DNA of 64,000 bases from an uncultured Gammaproteobacteria bacterium (lineage in GTDB: Bacteria; Pseudomonadota; Gammaproteobacteria; Arenicellales; Poriferihabitantaceae): assembly GCA_937992195.1 (NCBI GenBank), contig CALKKV010000057.1, positions 62,001-126,000 of the forward strand, read 5' to 3'. Made by a program: the position numbers and the translations under genes. This document shows positions 46,978 through 56,876 of this stretch, one piece after another (position 1 is the stretch's first letter; each line of letters begins with the position of its first letter). The notes beneath the pieces are model-generated. The model had not been told where the DNA came from, made no database searches, and saw nothing but the letters and a program-made list of their open reading frames with translations.

Positions 46978-48107
46978 GATAGAGACACCCTGATTGATTC
47001 ACGCTGCATTCGTTCTGAACGCCGAGTACGATCGACAAAATCTCCGGCCAGCTGACCGCAAGCAGCATCGATATCATCGCCCCGGGTTTTGCGCGTAACT
47101 GTAAACACATTTCGCGATAACAAAATATCTCGAAATCGATCAATTCGTGATTTACTACTGCGTCGATAGTCGATCCCTTCAAATGGATTGAATGGAATGA
47201 GATTAACCTTAGCGGGCATATCCGCCATTAATGCTGCCAACTCCTTAGCCAACGACGGCGTATCATTCAACTCCTGCAGCATCACATATTCAAAAGTAAT
47301 ACGTTGTCGCATGCTGTCTCCAACAAAGCGGCGACAGGCTTCCATCAAGGTTTGAATGGGGTATTTTTTATTGAGCGGAACAAGTTGGTCTCGCAAAGCG
47401 TCGTTTGGTGCATGCAATGACACAGCCAAACTAACGGGGCAGGCCTCTGCAAGCTGATCAATTGCTGGCACCATTCCCGCAGTACTTAGTGTGACCCGCC
47501 TTCGCGACAATCCAAATGTAAAATCATCCATCATCAGATTCATCGCCGCGACAACGTTGTCAAAATTGGCAAGTGGCTCCCCCATTCCCATCATCACCAC
47601 GTTGGTTACCGGACGACGATGATCCGATATCACATCGGGCTTGGCAGTTGCCACTCCCATCGCTTCTAACGCATCGTTTGCCACCCATAGCTGCCCAATG
47701 ATTTCATCCACTGTGAGGTGTCGACTGAATCCTTGCCTTGCTGTGGCACAAAAGGTGCAATTTAAACTACATCCAACCTGGGAAGAAACACAGAGCGTTC
47801 CGCGATCTTCTTCCGGGATAAAAACAGTTTCAATAGAGTTACCATCAGAGAGCTGCATCAACCATTTACAGGTGCCATCTTTTGATATCTGCTGATTTAC
47901 GACCTTTGGCAAAGCCAAATTCGTCGTCTCCTTCAAGCGCAACCTCAGCGCTTTACTGAGGTTGGTCATGTTATCAACATCGGTAACTTTTCGCTGATAA
48001 ATCCACTGCAAAATTTGCTGACTGCGAAACGGCTTCTCCCCCATATCAGCGAAATACTGATTCATGGCGGACCGATCGAGAGAAAGCAAATTGGTAGCGG
48101 TATTCAC
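46974..48107 (-). CDS. rlmN: Dual-specificity RNA methyltransferase RlmN
   Basis: Radical-SAM enzyme that makes m2A2503 in 23S rRNA and m2A37 in tRNA. The CX3CX2C cluster motif is CSLNCTFC (C113, C117, C120). The methylated cysteine lies near the C-terminus in the usual [13 protein letters not shown] (about 347-359). [12 protein letters not shown] (about 177) and the N-terminal accessory domain [17 protein letters not shown] are also typical. The start is GTG at 48107. 377 residues. It precedes pilW with an overlap and lies 35 bases after ndk. Confidence 0.96.
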   Translation of the reverse strand: MNTATNLLSLDRSAMNQYFADMGEKPFRSQQILQWIYQRKVTDVDNMTNLSKALRLRLKETTNLALPKVVNQQISKDGTCKWLMQLSDGNSIETVFIPEEDRGTLCVSSQVGCSLNCTFCATARQGFSRHLTVDEIIGQLWVANDALEAMGVATAKPDVISDHRRPVTNVVMMGMGEPLANFDNVVAAMNLMMDDFTFGLSRRRVTLSTAGMVPAIDQLAEACPVSLAVSLHAPNDALRDQLVPLNKKYPIQTLMEACRRFVGDSMRQRITFEYVMLQELNDTPSLAKELAALMADMPAKVNLIPFNPFEGIDYRRSSKSRIDRFRDILLSRNVFTVTRKTRGDDIDAACGQLAGDFVDRTRRSERMQRESIRVSLS

Positions 48108-48142
48108 GATATTGTAAACCTGTTAAATCCGACTCCGGATTC

Positions 48143-48574
48143 TTAGCGAGTGCGCGCGCACAACTGATCATCTGCAAAGAAGAACGCGATCTCCTCGGCA
48201 GCAGTCTCTGGCGCATCAGAACCATGCACCGCATTTTCGTCGACGGTTTCAGCGAAGTCAGCGCGAATGGTTCCCGGCGCAGCTTCCGCAGGATTGGTGG
48301 CTCCCATGATCTCGCGGTTACGAGCAATTGCATTCTCGCCTTCTAAAACTTGAACAATCACCGGGCCCGAAACCATGAAATTCACCAAGTCCTTATAAAA
48401 CGGTCGCTCCTTGTGCACAGCGTAGAATGCGCCGGCTTTTTCTTCGCTCAAATGCTCCATACGCGAGGCCACGATTTGTAAGCCAGCATCTTCAAACCTT
48501 TGGGTGATTTTGCCGATTAAGTTTTTGCCGACAGCGTCAGGCTTGATAATAGAAAATGTGCGCTCAATGGCCAT
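48143..48574 (-). CDS. ndk: Nucleoside diphosphate kinase
   Basis: Balances NTP/dNTP pools by phosphate transfer through a histidine. 143 residues, the standard length. The N-terminus is [15 protein letters not shown] (4-18) and the active-site region is [16 protein letters not shown], where the histidine is the phospho-acceptor. First gene before rlmN on the minus strand, with an upstream AT-rich region of about 200 bases that separates it from mtaB. Confidence 0.97.
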   Translation of the reverse strand: MAIERTFSIIKPDAVGKNLIGKITQRFEDAGLQIVASRMEHLSEEKAGAFYAVHKERPFYKDLVNFMVSGPVIVQVLEGENAIARNREIMGATNPAEAAPGTIRADFAETVDENAVHGSDAPETAAEEIAFFFADDQLCARTR

Positions 48575-48739
48575 TCAAAACTCCGTTAAAAATGTACTAA
48601 AAAGAAAAAATTACCAAGCTGGCAACGAAAAGCCGATTGCTATCCTGGTAAGAAGTTACGGTCAGCCTGCTTTACCCGGCCTCCCTAAAAATTTCTTCTT
48701 ACAAAACAATAGTATAAAAGAAACTTCTAAATAAGTGAT

Positions 48740-48766
48740 GAGAACCAGCAAAGTCAGTGGTTTCTC
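48740..48766 (-). terminator. Possible weak terminator after mtaB
   Basis: Read on the minus strand, GAGAAACCA pairs with TGGTTCTC with one bulged base, around a ten-base loop, and a loose T-rich stretch follows. It lies about 20-45 bases after the mtaB stop and upstream of ndk. Confidence 0.3.
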
Positions 48767-48785
48767 TCAAAAATCGGGCTAGATT

Positions 48786-50168
48786 CTACTCCTCAGGCCG
48801 CTTTCGAGCAATCAGACAATCTTTGCCAACGCCAATAATTTCAACCTCTTGCCAGCTATTCGGGGCGATATTCCCCTCTGAGAGGAAAACAGGAAAGTAG
48901 TTGGCCGCCCTACCCCTGGCAAATTCTTCCGATTTATCGTTAGAACCCTGCTCAATAAGTATCTTCTGTGTGGTACCCACTAATTTTCTTGCTACCGATG
49001 CCCAAACCTCTCGACCGGCCTCGCGCACAGCCGCAGCACGGGACTTCCGGATTTCATGAGGCACTTGCTTGGGAATTCTGGCCGCAGGTGTGCCGGGACG
49101 CGCCGAATAAGGAAACACATGAGGAAAAGGAATTGATAGGTCGACAACGGCTTCGAGTGTAGCCTGAAAATGCACATCACTCTCTGTCGGAAAACCCACC
49201 AAAATATCAGCACTCAAAACAAGATTAGGCACCGACTCACGCAGCTGCGCAATCCGCTCATATAGCAGTGATCGAGTCGCGCGCCTTTTCATACGTTTCA
49301 AAATGAGGGTATCTGCACTTTGCATAGACAAATGAAGCTGTGGACAAATCTTCGAGGTCGATGCCATCAGGCTAGCCAGTTCGGACGTGATATGCACCGG
49401 GTCGATTGAGCTCAAGCGCAACCGAAAATCACCTTCTACCTCCACCAAATCCTGCAATAAACTAACCAGGCTCGAACCGCTATCCAGATCTTTGCCATAA
49501 GAACCGATATCCACGCCACATATAACGATCTCTTTGTATCCACTCATCACCAGCCGCTCAACCTGTCGTTTGATCATTGCCTTATCAAAAGAACGGTTTG
49601 GCCCACGCGCGGTATGAATAATACAAAACGTACAGCCTTGATCGCAGCCTTGTTGAATTTGTACAAAAGCGCGCGTCTTGGCTTCGAAATGCGTAACCAA
49701 CCGATCCGGGAGGCTGATTTCCTTGTCAATATCCTTTACCAGCACAGGGGGTAATGCCCCAGCCATCATTGGTTCGAGCAAAGTGGGAATATCCAGCTTT
49801 TGGCTATTTCCCACCACCAAATCAACACCTGGAATAGCAGCGCATGCTTCAGGATCAATCTGCGCATAACAACCCGTCACCACAATCCAGGCTTCCGGAT
49901 TACGACGAATTGCTTTTCTGACTAGCTGCCGAGCCTGGCGGTCTGCTTCCAGGGTCACCGTACAAGTGTTAATTACATAGATATCAGCATCACAGATGCT
50001 CTCAACTCTTTGAAATTTATCACTAAGTTTTTCAACGATAAGTTCAGTTTCAAACGTGTTGACCTTGCAGCCCATGGTGGTGGTCGCGAGTTTCTTAACC
50101 CCAAATTGCGCGACATGGCGAGGGTTAGTGATACCGATTGCAGGCGAATCTACTCTAATTGAGGTCAT
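48786..50168 (-). CDS. mtaB: tRNA t6A37 methylthiotransferase MtaB
   Basis: Radical-SAM enzyme that converts t6A to ms2t6A at position 37 of tRNAs reading ANN codons. An N-terminal UPF0004 domain (TTMGCKVNTFETELI, VINTCTVT, VTGCYAQ with three cluster cysteines), the radical-SAM CX3CX2C in GCDQGCTFCIIHTARG (about 174-189) and a C-terminal TRAM domain (about 395-455) are in the expected order. 460 residues. The start at 50168 gives a roughly 25-residue N-terminal extension over most homologues; a later start is possible. Located between ndk and iscA on the minus strand, with gaps of over 100 bases on both sides. Confidence 0.88.
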   Translation of the reverse strand: MTSIRVDSPAIGITNPRHVAQFGVKKLATTTMGCKVNTFETELIVEKLSDKFQRVESICDADIYVINTCTVTLEADRQARQLVRKAIRRNPEAWIVVTGCYAQIDPEACAAIPGVDLVVGNSQKLDIPTLLEPMMAGALPPVLVKDIDKEISLPDRLVTHFEAKTRAFVQIQQGCDQGCTFCIIHTARGPNRSFDKAMIKRQVERLVMSGYKEIVICGVDIGSYGKDLDSGSSLVSLLQDLVEVEGDFRLRLSSIDPVHITSELASLMASTSKICPQLHLSMQSADTLILKRMKRRATRSLLYERIAQLRESVPNLVLSADILVGFPTESDVHFQATLEAVVDLSIPFPHVFPYSARPGTPAARIPKQVPHEIRKSRAAAVREAGREVWASVARKLVGTTQKILIEQGSNDKSEEFARGRAANYFPVFLSEGNIAPNSWQEVEIIGVGKDCLIARKRPEE

Positions 50169-50297
50169 ATCGCATTTGCGTAGGAAACACCAATTAAGCG
50201 CCGCACACTAATGTTGTTGTAAGGAAAAGATAGGATATGGATGTAGAGACGGAGCAGCTTTCGTAGTGCACAGCATACCGAACTTAAACTGGAAAAC

Positions 50298-50624
50298 TTA
50301 TTTGGTCGTAAAGCTCTCGCCACATCCACATTGTTCCGTCACATTCGGATTATTGAAATGAAATGCTGCAGACAAGCCGTCTTCGACGTAATCAATTTGT
50401 GTGCCACTGAGAAACCCAAGGTGCTCTTCGCTGACGATAACTTTGACACCATTGCTCTCGAAGATTTGATCGCCCTCTTCTGCCCCTTCTGCATAATCAA
50501 TAATATAGGCGAAGCCAGAGCATCCTGACGTTTTCACGCCAAACTTCAGTCCAGTATAGCCCTGCCTTGTTTCTAAATGAGACAAGACACGGTTTGCAGC
50601 AGATTCAGTTAAAGTAATAGACAT
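50298..50624 (-). CDS. iscA: Iron-sulfur carrier, IscA/HesB family
   Basis: A-type carrier that delivers Fe-S clusters to target proteins. 108 residues with the three conserved cysteines in TSGCSGFAY (C35) and QCGCGESF (C99, C101). The C-terminal CGCGESF form fits IscA; ErpA and SufA are similar enough that the name is not certain. The rest of the isc operon (iscR, iscS, iscU, hscAB) is not adjacent, so it is a stand-alone copy here. It lies 129 bases upstream of mtaB on the same strand. Confidence 0.9.
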   Translation of the reverse strand: MSITLTESAANRVLSHLETRQGYTGLKFGVKTSGCSGFAYIIDYAEGAEEGDQIFESNGVKVIVSEEHLGFLSGTQIDYVEDGLSAAFHFNNPNVTEQCGCGESFTTK

Positions 50625-50878
50625 TCGATAAATAAGCGCTCGGTTCGCCCTGATTTTAAACTAGATATGGGGATTAATCAGCGATTTTCATCAGAGACTT
50701 TAAAGTCCAACTATACAGCCTGCAACAACGATCGGATTTACCTCCTGAATTGATTCGATTTATCTGCAATATTTATCGCTGTCAGGTCGATAATTTGATG
50801 CACAAATCAGCTAAACTACGGCGCTTCGTTTTAACCGGCAATCACTCAGTTTTTATTGCTGTCTACCCCCCTTAAAAT

Positions 50879-53305
50879 ATGAATTTAAAAGCGTTTGGCG
50901 TATTTAGTATCGCTCTGGCTTCCTTGTTGCTTGAGTTGGTATTGATCCGGGTATTTGATGTTCTTTGGTACCCAAACATGGCCTATATGATCATCACGCT
51001 GGCTGTGTTTTCCTTTGGTTTAGCTGGCGTATTTCTGTCTCTATGGCCGATAAAGCTGACAGATCGGACATGGGTCTGGCTCTCAGGGGCGACTTTCTTA
51101 ATGGCACTGGCTGCTCTGCTGCTCTTGCCCACCATCGATCGACTGCCGTTTGACTACCAACAGCTCGCCAGTAACGAGACCGCAAAAACAGCGCGTAATT
51201 TTTTCCTCATATATATCGCAATCTGTGCACCCTTCTTTCTCGCCGGTTTTACACTTTCGCTGGTGTTTTCTCACTACGCCGCGCAGATTCGTAAGCTCTA
51301 TTTCTACGATTTGATCGGTGCAGCGATTGGTAGTGTCCTGCTCATACCGCTACTGCCAAAACTGGGCACCGTGGGCATTCTCTGGGTTGTTGCCGGAGGC
51401 GCCTTAATTTCCTCTGCGCTGTTCTCGGCATCTAAAATATGGCGAGCCATTACACTCGTTCTAGCCGCCGCTGTTTGTATTGCTCCATTTACCTGGAGTG
51501 AGATCAAAACATTTGTCCCCCATATGGACAAACGCCAATTTGCCTCACTCAGCGGTGCATTAGAGGGAACATACTGGGATCCGATTTCCAAAATCGACAT
51601 CATTGACTACGAGACAGTCGGTCAGCTGACTAACGTCGATTACACCTTCAAGTGGATCGCCTATGATGGCGGAACCCAGACCAGTTATTTTTACCGGTTT
51701 GACGGTGATTACGAAAAAATAAGAGCAACCATGCCGGAAGACGCAAGACGGCATTTCTGGGACAGCTACCTGGCGATTTCACATTACCTGAAAGCGGACA
51801 GCGACTCACAAGTATTGGTCATTGGCAGCGCAGGCGGCCAGGAAACCAAAGCCGCTCTGACCTACAACGCAGGACATGTTGATGGCATCGAGTTGGTAAG
51901 CAAAGTCGTTGACCTTGGTAAAACAACTTATAACGACTATATCGGCGGTGTGATGAATGATCCACGCACCACCATACAAGCCGGGGAAGGCAGAAGCTTC
52001 CTGCAGTCGAGAGACAAGCAGTACGACATCATCCAGATCAATAGTAACCACACCAGTTCAAGTATCGCTGCCGGAAGCGGTGCGATGCAGTCCAACTACC
52101 TGCAAACGGTTGAAGCGTATCGTGACTTTTTCAATCACCTTGGTACCGATGGCATTTTGCATATTAACCATCATATTTTCCCGAAGATGGTAGCGACCGC
52201 GGCACAAGCTTGGGCGAACATCGGACGCGACAACTTCAGAGACCATGTGCTGGTTTTTGAGGCGTCAGGAAAATGGGACAACCTGCCTACGATGTTAATC
52301 AAGATGAGCCCGTGGACGCAGGAAGAAATAGAAAAGTCCGCCAAGTTCTTGTCAAAGTTTGATCTTGTGGTGAACCCGCTTGAGCCAGAGAAATCATTTC
52401 TCACTCAGCCTTTCTTCGAGCCTGATTTTCCGAAAGAGCTTGCAGAAAAAATTCCATACAGAGTAACGCCGCCGACGGATAATCAGCCATTTTTCAATAC
52501 ATTGAGAAAGCAGTTGGGACCTCTTCCAGATCACGATGCCAGCAAGTTTGTCAACGAATCCGTTTCTGGGCTGTTGAACTCCCAACGCTCCAGCGGTTTT
52601 CCCATTGACATTGTGCATCTAGTCGTTACCGCCGGCGCCGCGCTGGTATTTGCCTTAATTTTTACTTGCGTTCCCCTACTTTTCTCCGGAGCCGGTCGTA
52701 GTAAATGGCAGGGGAAAGGTAGCGTTCTGGTTTACTTTTCCTGCCTGGGCTCTGGTTACATCATTCTTCAGTTGATCTTTATTCAGATCTTTATGAAGTT
52801 AATCGGCTACCCGCTGTATGCCTACACGACAGTGGTGTTTACCTTTTTATTTGCCGCCGGGGTTGGAAGCCTCATGTCCGAGAAATTCCAGCTAATTGAA
52901 AATAAACGCTGGTGGATTCCTTTCTTAGGAATTGTGGTATCTACATTGTTGTTGGTGTTCTATCAGCAAATATTGTTTGATCAGTTTCTACAATACCCCA
53001 CCGTTGGCAGAATATTTATTTCTATTCTTATGATTTTCCCGCTTGCCTTCTTTCTGGGCATGCCATTTCCTTTAGGAATTTTAGCTGTGCAGAGAAAACC
53101 TGAAGGCACGGTCGCATGGGCCTGGGCGTTTAACGGTTTATTTACCGTTATCGGTGGAATATTCTGTGCGGTATTTTCAGTTTATTTTGGCTTCCAGATC
53201 ACCATGATGATAGCCATAGTGATTTACGTCTTGGCCTACTTTGCTTACCGCAATTTATTCCGAGGATATTTACTGGATAAGATGGCTGCAGAAAAAGGGG
53301 TATGA
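50879..53305 (+). CDS. Membrane-embedded spermidine synthase-like protein
   Basis: 808 residues. An N-terminal block of about six to seven TM helices (1-210), a soluble Rossmann-like domain (about 290-460; VLVIGSAGGQETKAAL and VDGIELVSKVVDLGK resemble SAM/dcSAM-binding motifs of polyamine aminopropyltransferases) and a C-terminal block of TM helices (about 585-790). The catalytic proton-acceptor region DIIQINSNHTSS differs from the typical DVIxxDSTDP, so activity is uncertain. Such fused membrane-plus-spermidine-synthase-fold proteins are common but uncharacterised. Its stop codon overlaps the ATG of the HAD gene (ATGA), so they are coupled. Confidence 0.75.
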   Translation: MNLKAFGVFSIALASLLLELVLIRVFDVLWYPNMAYMIITLAVFSFGLAGVFLSLWPIKLTDRTWVWLSGATFLMALAALLLLPTIDRLPFDYQQLASNETAKTARNFFLIYIAICAPFFLAGFTLSLVFSHYAAQIRKLYFYDLIGAAIGSVLLIPLLPKLGTVGILWVVAGGALISSALFSASKIWRAITLVLAAAVCIAPFTWSEIKTFVPHMDKRQFASLSGALEGTYWDPISKIDIIDYETVGQLTNVDYTFKWIAYDGGTQTSYFYRFDGDYEKIRATMPEDARRHFWDSYLAISHYLKADSDSQVLVIGSAGGQETKAALTYNAGHVDGIELVSKVVDLGKTTYNDYIGGVMNDPRTTIQAGEGRSFLQSRDKQYDIIQINSNHTSSSIAAGSGAMQSNYLQTVEAYRDFFNHLGTDGILHINHHIFPKMVATAAQAWANIGRDNFRDHVLVFEASGKWDNLPTMLIKMSPWTQEEIEKSAKFLSKFDLVVNPLEPEKSFLTQPFFEPDFPKELAEKIPYRVTPPTDNQPFFNTLRKQLGPLPDHDASKFVNESVSGLLNSQRSSGFPIDIVHLVVTAGAALVFALIFTCVPLLFSGAGRSKWQGKGSVLVYFSCLGSGYIILQLIFIQIFMKLIGYPLYAYTTVVFTFLFAAGVGSLMSEKFQLIENKRWWIPFLGIVVSTLLLVFYQQILFDQFLQYPTVGRIFISILMIFPLAFFLGMPFPLGILAVQRKPEGTVAWAWAFNGLFTVIGGIFCAVFSVYFGFQITMMIAIVIYVLAYFAYRNLFRGYLLDKMAAEKGV

Positions 53306-53982
53306 GTGAATACCCCAATATAACTGCTGTATTATTCGACGTAGACGGCCTTTTGCTGGATACCGAGAGTATTTACACAGAGGTCACCCAAGAGATTGTC
53401 AGCGAATTCGGCAAAACTTTTGACTGGTCCATCAAAGCCAATATGATTGGCCGCGCTGAGCTGGAATCATCGCGTTATCTGGTCGAGGCTTTAAATCTAC
53501 CTATCACTGCAGAAACTTATTTAGAGCGACGTAATGGTCTACTTAGGGCCGGGTTTGCTACCTGTAAAGCGATGCCCGGGGCGGAGAAATTGATTCGCCA
53601 TTTGAGCGACCACTCCATTGCAATGTCCGTGGCAACCAGCTCGACAAGAGAGTTATTCGACATCAAGAAATCGGGACATACCGATTGGTTTGATCTGTTT
53701 AAGCACTCGGTTACCGGCGATGACCCAGAAGTCAAGAATGCAAAACCAGCTCCAGATATTTTTCTCGCAGCGGCAAAAAAACTCAATGCGCAATCCGATA
53801 GCACGTTGATTTTTGAAGACGCTCCATCGGGGTTAGCCGCAGGACTGACCGCTGGGATGCACGTTGTCGCGGTTCCAGATCCGAATATGGATAAGTCACG
53901 ATATACGGGAGCCACGATGTTACTGGAATCTTTAGAAGACTTTGATCCTTCGCTGTTCGGATTACCCGGATTCGCTGATTAG
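53302..53982 (+). CDS. HAD-superfamily phosphatase (beta-phosphoglucomutase/HDHD1-like)
   Basis: 226 residues. The nucleophile motif LFDVDGLLLDTES (about 11-23, D13 and D15), the second motif ATSST, the lysine in NAKPAPDIF and the acidic FEDAPSG are all present, with a helical C1 cap. The pattern is like human HDHD1 (pseudouridine 5'-phosphatase) and yeast sugar-phosphate phosphatases; the substrate is not identifiable. It starts with an ATGA overlap with the upstream membrane protein, and the CHMI-like gene follows 9 bases on, so all three probably form one operon. Confidence 0.82.
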   Translation: MSEYPNITAVLFDVDGLLLDTESIYTEVTQEIVSEFGKTFDWSIKANMIGRAELESSRYLVEALNLPITAETYLERRNGLLRAGFATCKAMPGAEKLIRHLSDHSIAMSVATSSTRELFDIKKSGHTDWFDLFKHSVTGDDPEVKNAKPAPDIFLAAAKKLNAQSDSTLIFEDAPSGLAAGLTAGMHVVAVPDPNMDKSRYTGATMLLESLEDFDPSLFGLPGFAD

Positions 53983-53991
53983 TAACTTTTC

Positions 53992-54375
53992 ATGCCGCAG
54001 ATTCACCTCGAATATTCCGTTAACTGTCAGTCCGATAAAACTTGCGCGATACTGTTTAAGCAAATTCACCAAACTCTGGCCTCCGTTGGCGGCATTCGTA
54101 TCGACAACTGTAAAAGCCGGGCAATATGTCATCAGGAGTTTTATATTGCTGACGGAGATCCACGCCATGCTTTTGCCCACCTCTCCATCCGCTTTGTTGA
54201 AGGCCGCAGTGAAGCGATCAAAGAGCAAATTGGCATTGACTGTCTTGAGCACCTAAAACAGTTCTTCGAGAAGCAGGTACAAAATCTGAAACTACAGCTC
54301 ACTGTAGAGATCCAGGATATTCATCTAAGTAACTATCACAAGTATCCTGAGGGTACGTTAACGAAACAAAAGTAA
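53992..54375 (+). CDS. 5-carboxymethyl-2-hydroxymuconate isomerase-like tautomerase
   Basis: 127-residue protein of the CHMI (HpaF) branch of the tautomerase superfamily. The N-terminus after Met removal is proline, the catalytic general base in these enzymes (MPQIHLEYSVN). The middle CHQEFYIADGDPRHAFAHLSIRF (about 46-68; core GDPRHAFAHL) and the C-terminal helix match CHMI. No other homoprotocatechuate (hpa) genes are present, so the true substrate may differ. It is the last gene of the 50879-54375 operon. Confidence 0.82.
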   Translation: MPQIHLEYSVNCQSDKTCAILFKQIHQTLASVGGIRIDNCKSRAICHQEFYIADGDPRHAFAHLSIRFVEGRSEAIKEQIGIDCLEHLKQFFEKQVQNLKLQLTVEIQDIHLSNYHKYPEGTLTKQK

Positions 54376-54423
54376 ATCTAGCTTCACCAAAATCTAAAGA
54401 TCGGAGCTGGATTTTCTAACTTG

Positions 54424-56841
54424 CTATCCGCGCATTCTCTCGGCCTTGGGATCAAACAATACCTGGTCGATTAATGTAGCGCTACACATCTCCCCGAGAA
54501 TTTCAATCTCAACCTCTATCCCTGACGCAATAAGAGAAACAGGTAAAAACCCAATCGCCACACTCTTTTCAGAGTAATGCGCATATCCTCCTGAAGTGAC
54601 AAAGCCAACGACCTTTCCGTTCATCCAGATGGGTTCATCTGCGACGGCGTCGGCATCATTTGCATCAACAACAAAGGTGCATAATTTTCTGTCGACGCCC
54701 TTCTTGCGTTCGAGGACAGCCGCTTTCTTGCCGATAAAGTCAGCTACTTTGTTATATGCAACAAAGCGATCCAAACCTGTTTCTAGCGGCGTATAGTCCG
54801 GCTTGTACTCGGAGAGCCAGGAACCAAAAGATTTCTCCAAACGCAGGCTCATCATTGCACGCATGCCAAATGGGCGCATTCCAAATGCCTTGCCAGCCTC
54901 GGTTAAAACTCCATATAGCGCTACCTGTTGTGATGAAGGCACGTAAATTTCATAACCCAAATCTCCAGTATAGGAAACCCGTTGTACCAATGCTTCGCAC
55001 TGTCCAATTTGCATCTTTCGTACAGACAAAAATGGCAATGCCTGATTAGAGACATCTGCCCTGGCAACCGCCTCCAGTACAGCACGTGCTTTCGGTCCTG
55101 CGATCTGAAATCCAACGCGTTCATTTGAGACATTACGGATCTTTACGCCTTTGTCCGACAAGTTCTGCTCTAGCCATCGCAAGTGATAGTTTTGTGAACC
55201 ATAGGAAGCATTTAACTGAAAAGAATTTTCGGACAGTTTCGATACGGTGAAATCACCAATAAGACGCCCTTTTTCACTCAACATCGGACAGAGTGTTAAG
55301 CGACCAAGTTTCGGCATATGACCGGCCATAATTCGATCTAACCAACTTTCAGCACCTTTTCCTGTTACCTCGAACTTACTAAAGTTATGAATCTCATTTA
55401 TGCCAACCGCTGTCCGAACGGCCCTGCATTCTTCAGCCACTACATCAAAGGCATTCGACCTTCTAAAGGATGGAATCTCCCATGCGGATTCTCCCTCGGG
55501 CGCAAAATAATTGACGTGCTCCATTCCATACCCAACTCCAAACACAGCATTGAGCTGTTGCCATATTCCATACATGGGCGTAGTGTTATACGGCCGTGCG
55601 GTCGGCAACTCTTCATTTGGATAAGAAACTGAAAAACGTCGCTGGTAATTTTCTCTCACCTTCAGCCGGGTGAAAGAACGATTTGGATAGTCACCAAAAC
55701 GCGAAACGTCCATAGCAAATACATCTCGACTGGGTTCACCTTCAACCATCCATTCAGCAAGCACTAAGCCGACTCCACCACCCTGACTGAAACCCGCCAT
55801 CACACCGCAAGCCGACCAGTAGTTTTGCAAGCCCTGTACCGGCCCAACCAATGGATTACCATCCGGTGCAAACGTGAATGGTCCATTGATGATCGTTTTG
55901 ATACCGGCTTTTTCCAGCACCGGGTAACGGCGATACGCCTGTGCCAGTGAGTCTCCTATACGATCGAGATTATCGGGCAAAAGTTCATGACCAAAATCCC
56001 AACTGGTGCCGTCTACAGCCCAGGGATCACAATCCTGTTCGTAGAATCCAATGACCAAACCGTCTCGCTCCTGGCGTAAATAACTTTCTCCCTCCGGATC
56101 CATGACATGGGGAAGTTCACTTCCATGGTTAACGACTTCATCAATTCTCTCAGTCGCAAGATACTGATGTTCCATTGGATGCAATGGCAGGTAGGCGCCA
56201 ACCATCTCACCCACCTCTCTTGCCCAAAGTCCTGCTGCATTAACGACATGCTCGGCGATAATGGGTCCTTGTTCTGTGACCACTTCCCAACTACCACCTG
56301 TTCTCGGGTTTAAAGCAAGAACACGATTGCGTAAAACAATCTCCGCACCATTATTCTTCGCGGCCCGCGCATAAGCATGGGTCGTGCCGGACGGATCCAA
56401 ATGACCGTCTAGCGGATCATAAAGTCCACCGATAATGCCGTCAGTGTTGGTAATCGGAGATAGCTGCTGTATCTCTTGCGGACTGACTAAATGTGTATCG
56501 AGCCCCATATATCGATGTTTCGCTCGCTCAGCCTTTAAGAAATCCATCCGGTCCTGGGTTCCGGCAAGAGTAATACCCCCAACATGGTGCAGGCCACAAC
56601 TTTGTCCAGACTGTTTCTCAAGTTCCTTATAGAGCTCTATCGTATAGCCTTGCAATGCCGCCATGTTGGTATCAGCATTGAGCGTATGAAATCCACCTGC
56701 TGCATGCCAGGTAGAACCTGAGGTCAATTCAGAACGTTCAATCAGCGTTACGTCAGTCCAACCGAGACGAGTTAAGTGATACAGGACACTGCAGCCAACA
56801 ACACCGCCACCAATAATTACGACTTGAGTATGGGATTTCAT
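54424..56841 (-). CDS. DMGDH-like FAD oxidoreductase fused to GcvT domains (copy 2)
   Basis: 805 residues with the same plan as the enzyme at 18740. The N-terminal DAO domain has VVIIGGGVVGCS (7-18) and SGSTWHAAGG (41-50; the histidine corresponds to the covalent-FAD site of dimethylglycine dehydrogenase). The C-terminal GcvT part includes GDLGYEIYV and TSGGYAHYS. Sequence divergence from copy 1 is large, so this is an old paralogue, not a recent duplication. It follows the XRE gene by 35 bases and the MttB homologue, in one minus-strand operon. It probably oxidises an N-methyl amine and passes the methylene group to tetrahydrofolate; the substrate is unknown. Confidence 0.85.
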   Translation of the reverse strand: MKSHTQVVIIGGGVVGCSVLYHLTRLGWTDVTLIERSELTSGSTWHAAGGFHTLNADTNMAALQGYTIELYKELEKQSGQSCGLHHVGGITLAGTQDRMDFLKAERAKHRYMGLDTHLVSPQEIQQLSPITNTDGIIGGLYDPLDGHLDPSGTTHAYARAAKNNGAEIVLRNRVLALNPRTGGSWEVVTEQGPIIAEHVVNAAGLWAREVGEMVGAYLPLHPMEHQYLATERIDEVVNHGSELPHVMDPEGESYLRQERDGLVIGFYEQDCDPWAVDGTSWDFGHELLPDNLDRIGDSLAQAYRRYPVLEKAGIKTIINGPFTFAPDGNPLVGPVQGLQNYWSACGVMAGFSQGGGVGLVLAEWMVEGEPSRDVFAMDVSRFGDYPNRSFTRLKVRENYQRRFSVSYPNEELPTARPYNTTPMYGIWQQLNAVFGVGYGMEHVNYFAPEGESAWEIPSFRRSNAFDVVAEECRAVRTAVGINEIHNFSKFEVTGKGAESWLDRIMAGHMPKLGRLTLCPMLSEKGRLIGDFTVSKLSENSFQLNASYGSQNYHLRWLEQNLSDKGVKIRNVSNERVGFQIAGPKARAVLEAVARADVSNQALPFLSVRKMQIGQCEALVQRVSYTGDLGYEIYVPSSQQVALYGVLTEAGKAFGMRPFGMRAMMSLRLEKSFGSWLSEYKPDYTPLETGLDRFVAYNKVADFIGKKAAVLERKKGVDRKLCTFVVDANDADAVADEPIWMNGKVVGFVTSGGYAHYSEKSVAIGFLPVSLIASGIEVEIEILGEMCSATLIDQVLFDPKAERMRG

Positions 56842-56876
56842 ATAAATTTATATTCAGTATATTTACAGAGAAAAAT

